Origin: an uncultured Oscillospiraceae bacterium
Lineage (GTDB): Bacteria; Bacillota; Clostridia; Oscillospirales; Oscillospiraceae
Assembly (NCBI GenBank): GCA_934569045.1
Contig: CAKTJX010000009.1
Span: 1-64,000, forward strand
DNA length: 64,000 bases
Direction: 5' to 3'
Shown: positions 18,042-26,969 of the stretch, one piece after another
How the letters are laid out: every line of letters starts with the position of its first letter
Position numbering within the stretch: the stretch's first letter is position 1
Notes under the pieces: model-generated
Databases searched by the model: none
Told to the model about the DNA's origin: nothing
Seen by the model: the letters and a program-made list of their open reading frames with translations, nothing else
Program-made: the position numbers and the translations under genes

Positions 18042-19406
18042 TTATGCCAGACCGGGCAGGAACTTCAGCATGGCCAGGATGCACAGCACCGCAAAGCCAA
18101 CCACGCAGGCGATCAGATTGCCGCCGGTATGGGCGATGAAGGTCTCCTTCATGGACAGGCCGTTGAATTCCTTGACCTCCCAGAATGCGCCGTCAGTGGG
18201 CAGGCAGATGCCGAGGCCGCCCAGGCACACGGCCAGACCCACAATGATGGGGTTCGCGCCGGTGGATTCCAGCAGAGGCGCCACCAGAGAGGCGGTGGTG
18301 ACCAGCGCCGTCGCGGAGGAGCCCAGGGCCGCCTTCAGCAGTACGGACATGATAAAGGCCATGACGAACAGTGGAATATTGCTGGCGGAGACAAAGGAGC
18401 CCAGCACATTGCCGATGCCGGAGGCGGAAATGATGGCACCGTAGGAGCCGGAGGCGGCGAGAATGAAGAACACATCGCCCACATCATTGAGGCTGGAGGC
18501 AAAAATCTTGCTGGGAGCCTTGTCGATGTACTTGCGGAGCATGACCCAGGCAACCAGCACGGACAGCAGCAGGGCGCCCACGCCGTTGGAGGCGGACAGG
18601 AAGGTGCAGATGTTCAGAATGAACGCCGCCTGGGTGGCGTAGGGCATCAGGGTCGCGAACAGAATCAGGATGATGGGCAGCAGAATCAGGAAGATGGCGG
18701 TACCGGCGGAGGGGTGGACGGCCTTCTGGGTCTTCTGAATCTCCGCAATGGCCTCGTTATCGGTGACATCCGCGCCATCGGTGTTGGTGCTGAACTTCTT
18801 GGTCAGGTAGTTGCCGTACAGAGTGCCGCCGCAGATGCTGGCGGGCAGGCTGATGATGAGGGAATACAGAATGAACAGTCCCACATTCGCCCCCATGGAA
18901 CCGGCCACAGCCAGAGGACCTGGGGTGGGGATTACCAGGCAGTGGGTGCACATCAAGCCTACCACCAGGGCGGTGGTATAGCCGATGACGTTCTTCTTGG
19001 TGTGCTTGGCAAGGGTGGTGCAGATGGGGTTCAGAATGATATAGGCAGGGCCCATGAATACGGGGATGGACACCAGGTAGCCGGTGGCATTCAGGGCCAC
19101 ATTGGCCTTCTTGCTGCCGAACTTGCGCAGCATAGCCAGGGCCAGCTGGTCAGTGGCGCCGGATTCCGCCAGGATGCCGCCCAGGATGGAGCCCAGACCG
19201 ACCACAATACCCAGGGCAGCCATCATATTGCCAAAGCCGCTTGCAACCGTGGAGACCAGATCCTTGGCGGGCATTCCCAGGAGGATGCCGGTGAACAACG
19301 CCGTAATCAGCATCATAACGCCGGAGTCCATTTTCAGCTTGATGATGCCGAACAGCAAAACAAACAGACTGACAAAGAAAATCGCGATAATCATACCGTT
19401 GCTCAT
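18042..19406 (-). CDS. GntP-family gluconate/sugar-acid:H+ symporter
   Basis: A 454-residue membrane protein with about 12 hydrophobic segments. Family hallmarks are the N-terminal GFGNMMAALGIVVGLGSILGG stretch (about 57-77), SIPVFMGPAYIIL and the CTHCLVIPTPGPLAVA loop. GntP members import gluconate and related aldonates or glycerate. ATG follows GAAAGGAAG. It lies 18 bp after the esterase and 90 bp before the glycerate kinase, all on one strand and read away from a FadR-type regulator, suggesting a shared substrate. Confidence 0.92.
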   Translation of the reverse strand: MSNGMIIAIFFVSLFVLLFGIIKLKMDSGVMMLITALFTGILLGMPAKDLVSTVASGFGNMMAALGIVVGLGSILGGILAESGATDQLALAMLRKFGSKKANVALNATGYLVSIPVFMGPAYIILNPICTTLAKHTKKNVIGYTTALVVGLMCTHCLVIPTPGPLAVAGSMGANVGLFILYSLIISLPASICGGTLYGNYLTKKFSTNTDGADVTDNEAIAEIQKTQKAVHPSAGTAIFLILLPIILILFATLMPYATQAAFILNICTFLSASNGVGALLLSVLVAWVMLRKYIDKAPSKIFASSLNDVGDVFFILAASGSYGAIISASGIGNVLGSFVSASNIPLFVMAFIMSVLLKAALGSSATALVTTASLVAPLLESTGANPIIVGLAVCLGGLGICLPTDGAFWEVKEFNGLSMKETFIAHTGGNLIACVVGFAVLCILAMLKFLPGLA

Positions 19407-19424
19407 TTTTCTAGCTTCCTTTCT

Positions 19425-20576
19425 CTATTTCATAGTGTCCCGGAGGAACGCGGCCTCCAGATCGTAAATCCATTCCTTTTCAAAATCGTGGATATCGTGG
19501 TGGGCCCCGTCCACCACCTGGAAGCGGACCTTATCCATGCCCGCCTCGTGGAGAATTTTCGCGGCGAAGTGGGTCGTCTGGAGGATGGAAACCACCTGAT
19601 CCTGATTGCCGCTGAGGAACAGGAAGGGCGGGCAGTGCGAATCCACATAGCTCTCCGGGTTGGCGATCTGATCCATCCACGCCCGCTGGCCGGACAGGCC
19701 GCCAAGCAGGACACTCTCGATGGAGCTCCGGTCCCCGTATTCATCAATGATGGTATCATTGCCCCGCACCATGGACTCGATTTTGAAATACTCCGCCATC
19801 ATGCCGATATCCGCCGGGCAGTACAGAGCGATCACTGCCTGGACCTGATCGGACACGTCCTGGTTGGGCCAGCGGGTGTCCGTCAGCGCGCCGGAGGCCG
19901 CGGAGGTGGCCGCCAGGGCGGCATAGTGGGCTCCGGCGCTCTCTCCCAGCAGGGCAATCCGGTCCGGGTCCAGATGATATTCCTTCGCGTGCTTGCGCAC
20001 AAACCGGACGGCGGCGCGGACCTCCTGCACCTGCACCGGGAAAACCGCCTGGAAGCTCATGGAATAGTTGATGCTCACCACGGCGAAGCCCCGCTTCAGC
20101 AGATTCAGGGCGGGCTCCAGCTTGTGGGAGCTCTTGCGCCCGAAATACCACCCGCCGCCGAAGATATCGATGATCACGGGGAAGGGGCCCTCTCCCTCGT
20201 TGGGCAGGTAGATATCCAGCAGGCGGGTATCCTCCGGGGCGGGGAAGGGCGATGTAGAGGTGTCCCGCACCGTCCCCTGGGAGGGAACCGCCTCTTGGTC
20301 GGAGGCCGTTTCAATCCGGGCCCGCTCCGCTTCCAGGTTCATGGCGGCGGTGGGGCCGGTGGGGCCGGTCTGCGTCTCCGGCTGGGCAAAGACCATGCCG
20401 GGGTAGTTGGAGGGGCCCTCGTCCTTGTCCGCCTCCGTCTTCCACTGGCCGTCAGGGGTGAAGAAGGTGGGCATCATCCAGTCACCCTGGGGGGCATACC
20501 GGATGTCCAGAAATTTGCGTCGGACAAATCCCGTATCCGCCGGGAGAAACTGGCGCTTCTGGTCGATAAATTTCAA
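19425..20576 (-). CDS. Alpha/beta-hydrolase esterase (hormone-sensitive-lipase/BD-FAE type)
   Basis: A 383-residue predicted cytosolic esterase. It shows the oxyanion-hole region DIFGGGWYFG, the nucleophile elbow GESAGAHYA, and late Asp/His candidates around SGNQDQVVS and DGAHHDIHDF that complete the triad. There is no signal peptide. The ATG-less start is a TTG at 20576 behind AAGGAGAG. About 130 N-terminal residues precede the hydrolase core and contain a low-complexity GPTGPT stretch. As the first gene of the cluster it may deacylate an imported esterified sugar acid (inference). Confidence 0.82.
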   Translation of the reverse strand: MKFIDQKRQFLPADTGFVRRKFLDIRYAPQGDWMMPTFFTPDGQWKTEADKDEGPSNYPGMVFAQPETQTGPTGPTAAMNLEAERARIETASDQEAVPSQGTVRDTSTSPFPAPEDTRLLDIYLPNEGEGPFPVIIDIFGGGWYFGRKSSHKLEPALNLLKRGFAVVSINYSMSFQAVFPVQVQEVRAAVRFVRKHAKEYHLDPDRIALLGESAGAHYAALAATSAASGALTDTRWPNQDVSDQVQAVIALYCPADIGMMAEYFKIESMVRGNDTIIDEYGDRSSIESVLLGGLSGQRAWMDQIANPESYVDSHCPPFLFLSGNQDQVVSILQTTHFAAKILHEAGMDKVRFQVVDGAHHDIHDFEKEWIYDLEAAFLRDTMK

Positions 20577-20655
20577 GGTTTTTCTCTCCTTTCAAGTGCC
20601 TTACGCGGCACATAAATTACATTTGGATTTTCCGTGCTTCTCTCAAATAGATATA

Positions 20656-20667
20656 ATTGTTATACAT
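20656..20667. promoter_or_regulatory. Candidate FadR/GntR operator
   Basis: ATTGTTATACAT fits the FadR-subfamily form (GT, three bases, AC) and lies in the AT-rich divergent region between the regulator and the esterase. The 308-bp gap 20577-20884 holds this site and the regulator promoter only. Confidence 0.45.
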
Positions 20668-20808
20668 TTATATTATTCGACAGAATCAAAAAGTCAAGAG
20701 GAAAATAGGCCCCAAAAGGAAGTTTGTGAGGTCTGCGAAAAAGCGGAAAGCAGAAATTGTGCAGAGTGATGGGGCGCTGAAATTTATGGGATTTTCCGAA
20801 AGAAACAA

Positions 20809-20837
20809 TTGCCTTTCCGCGCCGTCCGGGTTATAAT
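20809..20837 (+). promoter_or_regulatory. Promoter of the FadR-type regulator
   Basis: TTGCCT (20809-20814), 17 bp, TATAAT (20832-20837). Confidence 0.75.
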
Positions 20838-20884
20838 AACAGGAAAACAGCGGCGAAGCCCACTGTGGAATGGGAGCAATATCA

Positions 20885-21658
20885 ATGGCAGAGATTCGTT
20901 CAGATCGGATTCAGCGCAAAAGCGTCAGTGAGCAGATTTTTGATATTCTAAAAGAGAAAATCCTCACCCGGCAATGGCAGCCCGGGGAAAAAATTCCCTC
21001 AGAAACGGAGCTGGCCGCCAGCTTCGGTGTCAGCCGTCTTTCCGCCCGAACGGCGCTGCAGCGGCTGTCCGCCCTGGGGCTGGTGGAAATCCGGGTTGGA
21101 GACGGCACCTACATCAAGGAATCGCCGCTGGACGATCTGCTGCTGGAGGGCTCTGACCTGCTGATGTCCGTCCGGACGGAGGACGACATGAGCGATTTCC
21201 GGGGACTGTTTGAGCAGAGCTATATGATTCTGGCCTGTGAGCGCCGCACGGAGGAAGACATTGCCCTGGTCCGGGAAATTCTGGACCGGATGGAGCGGCA
21301 CGCCCGGGCGGGAGAGCTGGAGGCCTATCTGGAAGCGGACAACGAGCTCCACCGCAGCCTCTGTGAGATTGCCCAGAATCAATACTTCTCCGTGGTTTAC
21401 AAGCTGATGGAGAAAACCTTCATCGCGCAATACCGGATCAATACGGAGTACTTCTCCCACCTGCCCCAGAATTCCCTGAACCGGGAGGACGAGAACTACT
21501 ACCTGCTGGAGCTGTGCAGAGGCCACCGGGACTACCTGGAGGCCCTGATCCGGCAGGACGCGGCAATCTGCGTGCGCTATCAGTCCAGTTACCTGCGCAT
21601 CTACAAAGAAAACCGCCATGTGCGGCGGAAAAAGCAGGAGAAAACGGAGAAAGCATAA
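20885..21658 (+). CDS. FadR-subfamily GntR transcriptional regulator
   Basis: A 257-residue regulator. The winged helix-turn-helix occupies residues 8-75 (SEQIFDILKEKI, PSETELAASFGVSR, LSALGLVEIRVGDGTYI). An all-helical FCD ligand domain follows, in which H and D residues (ENELHRSLCE-like DNELHRSL) would bind a metal and the acid effector. The ATG at 20885 has GGGAG 8 nt upstream; an in-frame ATG 15 nt earlier does not. Divergent from the esterase-GntP-kinase genes, which it probably controls. Confidence 0.88.
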   Translation: MAEIRSDRIQRKSVSEQIFDILKEKILTRQWQPGEKIPSETELAASFGVSRLSARTALQRLSALGLVEIRVGDGTYIKESPLDDLLLEGSDLLMSVRTEDDMSDFRGLFEQSYMILACERRTEEDIALVREILDRMERHARAGELEAYLEADNELHRSLCEIAQNQYFSVVYKLMEKTFIAQYRINTEYFSHLPQNSLNREDENYYLLELCRGHRDYLEALIRQDAAICVRYQSSYLRIYKENRHVRRKKQEKTEKA

Positions 21659-21663
21659 TAGGG

Positions 21664-21700
21664 GCCCCAGTCGACAGCTTTGTTGGCTGGGGCTCGTTTT
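21664..21700 (+). terminator. Terminator after the FadR-type regulator
   Basis: GCCCCAG pairs with CTGGGGC and is followed by TCGTTTT. Confidence 0.7.
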
Positions 21701-21722
21701 CCCCTCACGCCTGAAAAAAATG

Positions 21723-21751
21723 TTGCAATGCGTCCTGCGCACTGGTATACT
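21723..21751 (+). promoter_or_regulatory. Promoter of the Na/Pi transporter gene
   Basis: TTGCAA (21723-21728), 17 bp, TATACT (21746-21751). Confidence 0.72.
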
Positions 21752-21807
21752 TGTAAAGAATGCGTAATACCCTTTTTACAGAGACTATATATAGGGGGAG
21801 TCCTTTC

Positions 21808-23430
21808 GTGAGTATATCCAATATAATCTCCTTGCTGGGCGGCCTGGGTGCCTTCCTGTTTGGAATGAAGTACATGGGCGACGGGCTGGAAATGGCGGCC
21901 GGGTCCCGGATGAAGGATCTGCTGGAGAAGCTGACCCGGAACCGGTTTATGGGATTCCTGCTGGGCGTGCTGGTGACGGTGGTCATCCAGTCCTCTTCCG
22001 CCACCACGGTGATGGTCATGGGCTTTATCAACGCCGGGATCATGGATCTGGCCCAGGCCACCGGCGTGATCTTTGGTGCCAACATCGGCACCACCATTAC
22101 CAGCGTCCTCATTGCGTTGGATGTCTCCGGCATCGCGCCCTTCTGTATTTTCCTCGGAGCGTTTCTCATGCTCTACTCCAAGAAGAAGCAGACCAAGCAC
22201 ATCGGCCAGATCATCCTGGGCTTCGGGCTCCTGTTCCAGGGTCTGCACACCATGTCCGGGGCCATGAAGCCCCTGAAGGATGTGGAATGGTTCCAGTCCT
22301 TCATCATGAACGCCAAGAATCCCGCCCTGGGCATCCTGGTGGGCGCGGCGCTGTGCGCGGTGATTCAGTCCTCCTCCGCCGCCGTGGGTATTTTGCAGGC
22401 ACTGGCCATGCAGGGGCTCATGCCGCTGTATTTCGCCTCTTTCCTGATCTGCGGCATCAACATCGGCTCCGCCATGCCCACGATTCTGGCCTCCATGAAC
22501 GCCCGGAACAACGCCAAGCGGGCGGCCATGATCTATCTGATCAACAACCTGGTGGGCGCGGTGATCATGACCGTTGTAACCCTGGCCCTGCCCTACACCC
22601 AATGGGTGGAAAGCCTGGTGCCGGACCCCATGTTCCAGGTGTCCGTGGTGCATATCATCTTCAAGGTGGTTTCCGCGGCGGTGCTGCTGCCCCTGACCAA
22701 TCAGGTGGTCAAGCTCACCTATCTGCTGGTGCCCAAGCAGAAGCATGAGGATGCCTGCCGGCTGGAATATATCGACGTGAATCTGGTGGGCTCCCCCAGC
22801 GTCACCCTGCTGCAGATCCGCAACGAGGTGGAGCGGATGGCGGGCCTGGTGCGCACCAACCTGAACCTGGCCACCGGGGCCCTGATCACCGGGCGGGTGG
22901 CCGACGCCAAGCAGATCGAGGAGAACGAGTCGGTCATCGACTACCTGACGGACGCCATCAGCGATTTTCTGGTGAAGCTGAACGTGCGGGAAATGTCGGA
23001 CCGGGATGCTCAGTACGTCAACCATGTGTTCCAGGCCCTTTCCGACCTGGAGCGGATCGGCGACTATGCCGAGCACCTGCTGCACCTGACGGAGCAGCAG
23101 GACGAAAAGGGCGTCACCTACACCCAGCCCGCCATGGCGGAGCTCTCCGTCATCAACGACAACGCCACCCAGCTCTTTGACCGGGCGGTATCCGCCTTCT
23201 ACCAGCAGAACATCCACTTAGACGAGCTCAAGCGCATGGCGAAAATGCAGCGCCAGATCCGCAAGCTCACCAGCCAGTCCCAGCTGAACCACATGGAGCG
23301 GCTGCGGACAGGCCAGTGCAGCGTGGAGGCCGGCATCCTCTTCGGGGAAATTCTGAACTCCCTGAACCGTATCGGCGGCCACGCCATTAATATCGCGGAG
23401 GCGGCGACGGTGCCCCAGAATCTGGACTGA
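21808..23430 (+). CDS. Na+/phosphate cotransporter with C-terminal PhoU-like domain (NptA/YjbB type)
   Basis: A 540-residue protein. The membrane part (about residues 1-310) holds the inverted repeat of the family with two QSSSA motifs (VVIQSSSATTV and AVIQSSSAAVG), each facing an IGTT/IGSA segment. The C-terminal third is helical with the PhoU-type pattern DLERIGDYAEHL and GILFGEILNSLNRIGGHAINIAE. It takes up or exports phosphate with sodium. I choose the GTG at 21808, 7 nt behind GGGGGAG; the in-frame extension to 21760 is not conserved-looking. Confidence 0.92.
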   Translation: MSISNIISLLGGLGAFLFGMKYMGDGLEMAAGSRMKDLLEKLTRNRFMGFLLGVLVTVVIQSSSATTVMVMGFINAGIMDLAQATGVIFGANIGTTITSVLIALDVSGIAPFCIFLGAFLMLYSKKKQTKHIGQIILGFGLLFQGLHTMSGAMKPLKDVEWFQSFIMNAKNPALGILVGAALCAVIQSSSAAVGILQALAMQGLMPLYFASFLICGINIGSAMPTILASMNARNNAKRAAMIYLINNLVGAVIMTVVTLALPYTQWVESLVPDPMFQVSVVHIIFKVVSAAVLLPLTNQVVKLTYLLVPKQKHEDACRLEYIDVNLVGSPSVTLLQIRNEVERMAGLVRTNLNLATGALITGRVADAKQIEENESVIDYLTDAISDFLVKLNVREMSDRDAQYVNHVFQALSDLERIGDYAEHLLHLTEQQDEKGVTYTQPAMAELSVINDNATQLFDRAVSAFYQQNIHLDELKRMAKMQRQIRKLTSQSQLNHMERLRTGQCSVEAGILFGEILNSLNRIGGHAINIAEAATVPQNLD

Positions 23431-23499
23431 AATCCAGCCAGGCGTTGAAGTATTCAGAATTCCACGGATATTTGGAGCACTTTAAAACTTTTGAGCCTC

Positions 23500-23599
23500 G
23501 TAGGGGCGGCTATTAGCCGCCCGGAAGGCAGCGAAAGCATACGATAAAATCGAAACGCTCAGGCCCGTTCGTTTCCGGGCGGCTAGTAGCCGCCCCTAC
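23500..23599. repeat. 100-bp palindromic intergenic repeat, copy 6 of 7
   Basis: Core with TTTAAAACTTTTGAGCCTC on the left flank and a TTTTGATTCACATTG end on the right at about 23610. Its middle has the same orientation as copy 5. It lies between the convergent Na/Pi transporter and citF genes. Confidence 0.93.
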
Positions 23600-23704
23600 G
23601 GGCTTTTAACTTTTGATTCACATTGAAAATGAAAAACCGGGGCATGGCCGCATTTACGGCATGTCCCGGTTCCTTTTCTTGTTTTTTCGTCCCAAAGGGA
23701 CACT

Positions 23705-25111
23705 TTATTTCACTTGGTAAATCACGTCCTGCACGCTGCCGTCCCGTGCCAGCACCTTTGCCACCACCCGGTCGGAGGTGCGCTGGTAGGGCTTGGCGGG
23801 GCCGTTGAGCTCGACGGCCATGGCCCGGAGCTCGTGGATATCCTTCACCGGGAGCTTGGCGGCCTTCAGGGCGGCCTCCAGATCCTTCCGGGCGGGGTTC
23901 ACGGCGATGCCGTACTGGGTCACCAGCATATCCACGCTGGAGCCGGGGGTGGAGACGGTGAGCACCTTGTCCACCACAATGGACATTCTGGCCCGGCTCA
24001 GGGGGGCCACAATCACCGTCAGCTTGGCCTCCTCCGCCACGTCCGTGTGGCCGCCGGAGCCGCCGATGATGATGCCGTTGGAATCCGTGTGGACATTTAC
24101 ATTGAAGTCCGTGTCAATCTCGGTGGCGCCCAGCACCACCACATCCAGATTGGAGGCAGCGGAGCTCTTGGCCTGGGGGCTGGCGTACTGGGCGGCGGTG
24201 ATCTCCATGTGCTTGGGATTCTCCCGGATGGACTGCACCGCCCGCAGGTCGAAGCACTGCACATCCTGGATGGCCTGGAAGCAGCCCGCCTCCAGCATAT
24301 CCACCATGTAGCCGGTGATGCCGCCCAGGGCGAAGCTGCCCTTGATATTCCGCTGGAGCATGATCCGCTTGACGTACTCTGCCACCGCCAGAGAAGCGCC
24401 GCCGGCGCCGGTCTGGAAGGAGAAGCCGTCTTTCAGCAGGCCGCTGGCGTCAATGGCCTGGGCCGCCAGCTGGGCAATGATCAGGGCGATGGGGTCCTTG
24501 GGCATCCGGGTCGTGCCGGAGACAATGCCCTTGGGGTTGCCGATGGCATCCACCGCCGCCACATAGTTTACATAATCTTCTGTAATAGAGGCATCCGTCA
24601 GGGGATACTCCATCAGGTGGTCCGTCACCACGATCACCTTATCCGCCTTCATGGCATCGGCAAAGGCATAGCCCAGGGAGCCGCAGGCAGAGGGGCCGTA
24701 CTTGCCGGAGCAGTTGCCCATGGGGTCCGAGGCCGGGGCCGCCACAAAGGCCACGTCAATGTGGCTGGTGCCGTCCAGAATGTGGGCGGGCCGGGTGCCG
24801 TGGGAGCGGAAAATCACAGGCTTTTCCAGAATGCCCTTGCTGATGGGCTCGCCGATGCCGGAGGACATATAGTCCGTCTCCAGCCCGGTGACCACGCCGT
24901 TTTGGATGTGGCCGATCAGGGGCTCATGGCAGTCAAACAGGGAGCTGGCGTTTACCGTCAGGTCTTTAATCCCCATGTCCGCGATCTCCTGCAGGACCAT
25001 GTTCAGCACATAGTCGCCGTTTCGCAGGTGGTGGTGGAAGGAGATGGTCATGCCGTCCCGCAGACCCGCCTTTTCGATGGCCTCCCGCAGAGAATTACAC
25101 AGTTTCCGCAA
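23705..25111 (-). CDS. citF: Citrate lyase alpha subunit (citrate CoA-transferase), short form
   Basis: Exchanges the acetyl group on the acyl carrier subunit for citrate. The 468-residue product matches the family from RKLCNSLREAIEKAGLRDGM onward and ends in VIYQVK as usual; it has SFQTGAGGASLAV, GGITGYMVDM and NPARKDLE. The roughly 43 residues that precede RKLC in enterobacterial CitF are missing, because an in-frame TAG lies 9 nt before the first possible start, a TTG at 25111 with GAGGGGG ahead. The gene begins inside the end of citE (17-nt overlap), so it is translationally coupled. Confidence 0.93.
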   Translation of the reverse strand: MRKLCNSLREAIEKAGLRDGMTISFHHHLRNGDYVLNMVLQEIADMGIKDLTVNASSLFDCHEPLIGHIQNGVVTGLETDYMSSGIGEPISKGILEKPVIFRSHGTRPAHILDGTSHIDVAFVAAPASDPMGNCSGKYGPSACGSLGYAFADAMKADKVIVVTDHLMEYPLTDASITEDYVNYVAAVDAIGNPKGIVSGTTRMPKDPIALIIAQLAAQAIDASGLLKDGFSFQTGAGGASLAVAEYVKRIMLQRNIKGSFALGGITGYMVDMLEAGCFQAIQDVQCFDLRAVQSIRENPKHMEITAAQYASPQAKSSAASNLDVVVLGATEIDTDFNVNVHTDSNGIIIGGSGGHTDVAEEAKLTVIVAPLSRARMSIVVDKVLTVSTPGSSVDMLVTQYGIAVNPARKDLEAALKAAKLPVKDIHELRAMAVELNGPAKPYQRTSDRVVAKVLARDGSVQDVIYQVK

Positions 25112-25982
25112 AGTAATCTACCCCCTCAATTTCCGACGCGGCCTCCAGAACCAGTCTGGCCCGCTGCACAATGGGCGCGTCAATCATCTTGCCCCGCAGG
25201 GAGATGGCACCCTTGCCCAGGCGCTTGGCCTCGGCAATCACCGCGAATACATCCTTGGCGTACTGGATATCCGCCTCCGACGGCGAGAACACCCGGTTCA
25301 CCGTGGCCACATGGGCAGGGCTGATACAGGCCTTGCCGGAGAAGCCCAGGCCCTTGGCAAACTGCGCGTCCTTTTCCAGGCCCTCCAGGTCCTGCACATC
25401 CGTAAAGGGCGTGTCGTAGACCTCGATGCCCGCCGCTCTGGCAGCGCTGACCAGACGGCCACGGGCATAGAGAATTTCCGCGCCCTCCTTGGTCCGCTTG
25501 CTCCGCAGGTCCGCCGACAGATCCTCGGCACCCAGGAACAGGCTCATCATCCGCTTGCTGGCCCGGGCGATCTCATAGGCGTTCTCCACGCCCTGGGCGG
25601 TTTCCAGCAGGGCCAGGATCTTGGTAGTGCCCACGGGGATGCCAGATTTTCCTTCCAGCTCCGTCAGCTTGTCGTCCAGGGTGCGGATATAGTCCCCGCC
25701 GCTGACCTTGGGGGGCATAATCACATTGGGCTTCAGGGGCAGAATCTCCTCCAGATCCTCCTCCCAATAGGGGGTGTCCAGACCGTTGATACGGACGATG
25801 ATCTCGCATTTGCCGAACTTTAAGTAGGTCAGGGCGTTTTTCAGCAGCTCCCGGGCGGCGTCCTTCTGGTCCGGGGCTACCGCGTCCTCCAGGTCAAAAA
25901 TCAGGCTGTCCGCACCCAGCAGGCCGCCGTTGCCGATCATGTTGGGGTTATTGGACGGCAGAAACAGCATTGTTCTTCTCAT
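25095..25982 (-). CDS. citE: Citrate lyase beta subunit (citryl-CoA/citryl-ACP lyase)
   Basis: Cleaves the citryl thioester to oxaloacetate and acetyl-acyl carrier. The 295-residue HpcH/HpaI-type TIM barrel opens RRTMLFLPSNNPNMI and has the metal and substrate motifs SLIFDLEDAVAPDQK, IIVRINGLDTPYW, LLETAQGVENAYEIA, LGAEDLSADL and GKACISPAHV. Start ATG 25982 lies immediately after the citD stop. In the citDEF order; no citC, citX or citG is in the window. Confidence 0.95.
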   Translation of the reverse strand: MRRTMLFLPSNNPNMIGNGGLLGADSLIFDLEDAVAPDQKDAARELLKNALTYLKFGKCEIIVRINGLDTPYWEEDLEEILPLKPNVIMPPKVSGGDYIRTLDDKLTELEGKSGIPVGTTKILALLETAQGVENAYEIARASKRMMSLFLGAEDLSADLRSKRTKEGAEILYARGRLVSAARAAGIEVYDTPFTDVQDLEGLEKDAQFAKGLGFSGKACISPAHVATVNRVFSPSEADIQYAKDVFAVIAEAKRLGKGAISLRGKMIDAPIVQRARLVLEAASEIEGVDYFAETV

Positions 25983-26255
25983 TTACGCATCCTCCCTGGC
26001 TGCCCGCTTCACAGCGGTGGTGACCCGCGCCCGGATGGTGCAGTCCAGCGCGCCGTGATCCACGGCGCTGACCGCCGCATTCTGAACGCCCAGCTCCGCC
26101 AGCACCGCGCCGATGGTTTCCCGGATGGAGTCCCCATAATAATTTTCCACAGTGGAATTCAGGTCGATCTGAATCCCCTCCGCCGCCGGCTGCACGGTCA
26201 CGCAGATATCACTGGATTCCAGCGTCCCGGCCATGGCTTCCCGTTTGATGTCCAT
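25983..26255 (-). CDS. citD: Citrate lyase gamma subunit (acyl carrier protein)
   Basis: A 90-residue carrier of the phosphoribosyl-dephospho-CoA prosthetic group. The attachment serine is Ser14 in AGTLESSDI, matching the family position. Length fits. The ATG follows AAGGAG; the longer open frame to 26381 is upstream non-coding AT-rich DNA. First gene of citDEF. An inverted-repeat operator candidate lies about 80 bp upstream. Confidence 0.93.
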   Translation of the reverse strand: MDIKREAMAGTLESSDICVTVQPAAEGIQIDLNSTVENYYGDSIRETIGAVLAELGVQNAAVSAVDHGALDCTIRARVTTAVKRAAREDA

Positions 26256-26337
26256 TGTAAAAAGCTCCTTTCTTATCCGTGCTTTTCGCAGGTATACTAC
26301 CACATTCCCCTTGAAAAAGAAAGTGTCTTTTGTAAAA

Positions 26338-26378
26338 TTTTTGTGCAAAACGACAAAAACGAGGTTTTTGCACAAAAA
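26338..26378. promoter_or_regulatory. Candidate operator upstream of citDEF
   Basis: TTTTTGTGCAAAA (26338-26350) and TTTTTGCACAAAAA (26365-26378) are inverted copies, and each is itself nearly palindromic (TTTTG-2-CAAAA). They stand in an AT-rich stretch about 80-120 nt upstream of citD. The binding protein is unknown. Confidence 0.5.
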
Positions 26379-26413
26379 CAAAATGTGCCGCAGACGAACT
26401 GCGGCACGGGAAT

Positions 26414-26887
26414 TTATTCCTTCTCCACCATTTCCTCTTTCAGCTCGCCTCTGCGGAAGAGATAGCGGCGGATGGCGAAGAGGCCGGCGATGCAGGCGAC
26501 GGACAGGAGGTTGCTCACCGGGTCATCGTGGCTCAGGATGACGTGCCGGGTGATGGCTACGGCCAGAACCTCCAGGATGCTGGCGGGGGTGGTGTCGATG
26601 AGCATACGCACAAATTCCAGCCCCACCACAATGGTCAGCACCTCGTGCAGGAAGCCGCTGACATTGGCGGAGGAGCCGGGGTGCCGGATCAGCTCCAGCA
26701 CCAGCTTGCCGAAGGCCCCCACCAGAACGATCAGGGTGAAGACGGCAATGAGCTTTTCCAGAACGTGGAGCACATGGCGGAAAATGTGCTGTAATTTTTC
26801 TTCCCGCAGCTCGGAGCGCTTGATCCGCGCCTCTGTTTTCTCCATGTGTTCGTCGACCTTGCGGTCGATTTCCTGTTGATTGGCCAT
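26414..26887 (-). CDS. PsiE-like membrane protein
   Basis: A 157-residue protein: a charged N-terminal helix (residues 1-35, possible coiled coil), then four membrane helices (VLEKLIAVFTLIVLVGAFGK, VLTIVVGLEFVRMLI, ILEVLAVAITRHVIL and NLLSVACIAGLFAI) and a basic tail. The pattern EFVRMLIDTTPASILEVLAVAITRH resembles the phosphate-starvation-inducible E family (split here as two segments around residue 95). A perfect AAGGAGG site precedes the ATG. Function is unknown. It follows no clear operon with citD, which is downstream of a 158-bp gap on the same strand. Confidence 0.6.
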   Translation of the reverse strand: MANQQEIDRKVDEHMEKTEARIKRSELREEKLQHIFRHVLHVLEKLIAVFTLIVLVGAFGKLVLELIRHPGSSANVSGFLHEVLTIVVGLEFVRMLIDTTPASILEVLAVAITRHVILSHDDPVSNLLSVACIAGLFAIRRYLFRRGELKEEMVEKE

Positions 26888-26969
26888 GGGGGTTCCTCCT
26901 TCTTAAGCACAAATCCATTTTGTTTCGTATTTTATTTCGTGGTGATTTGTTGTCATGTTTGCTTTTCTT

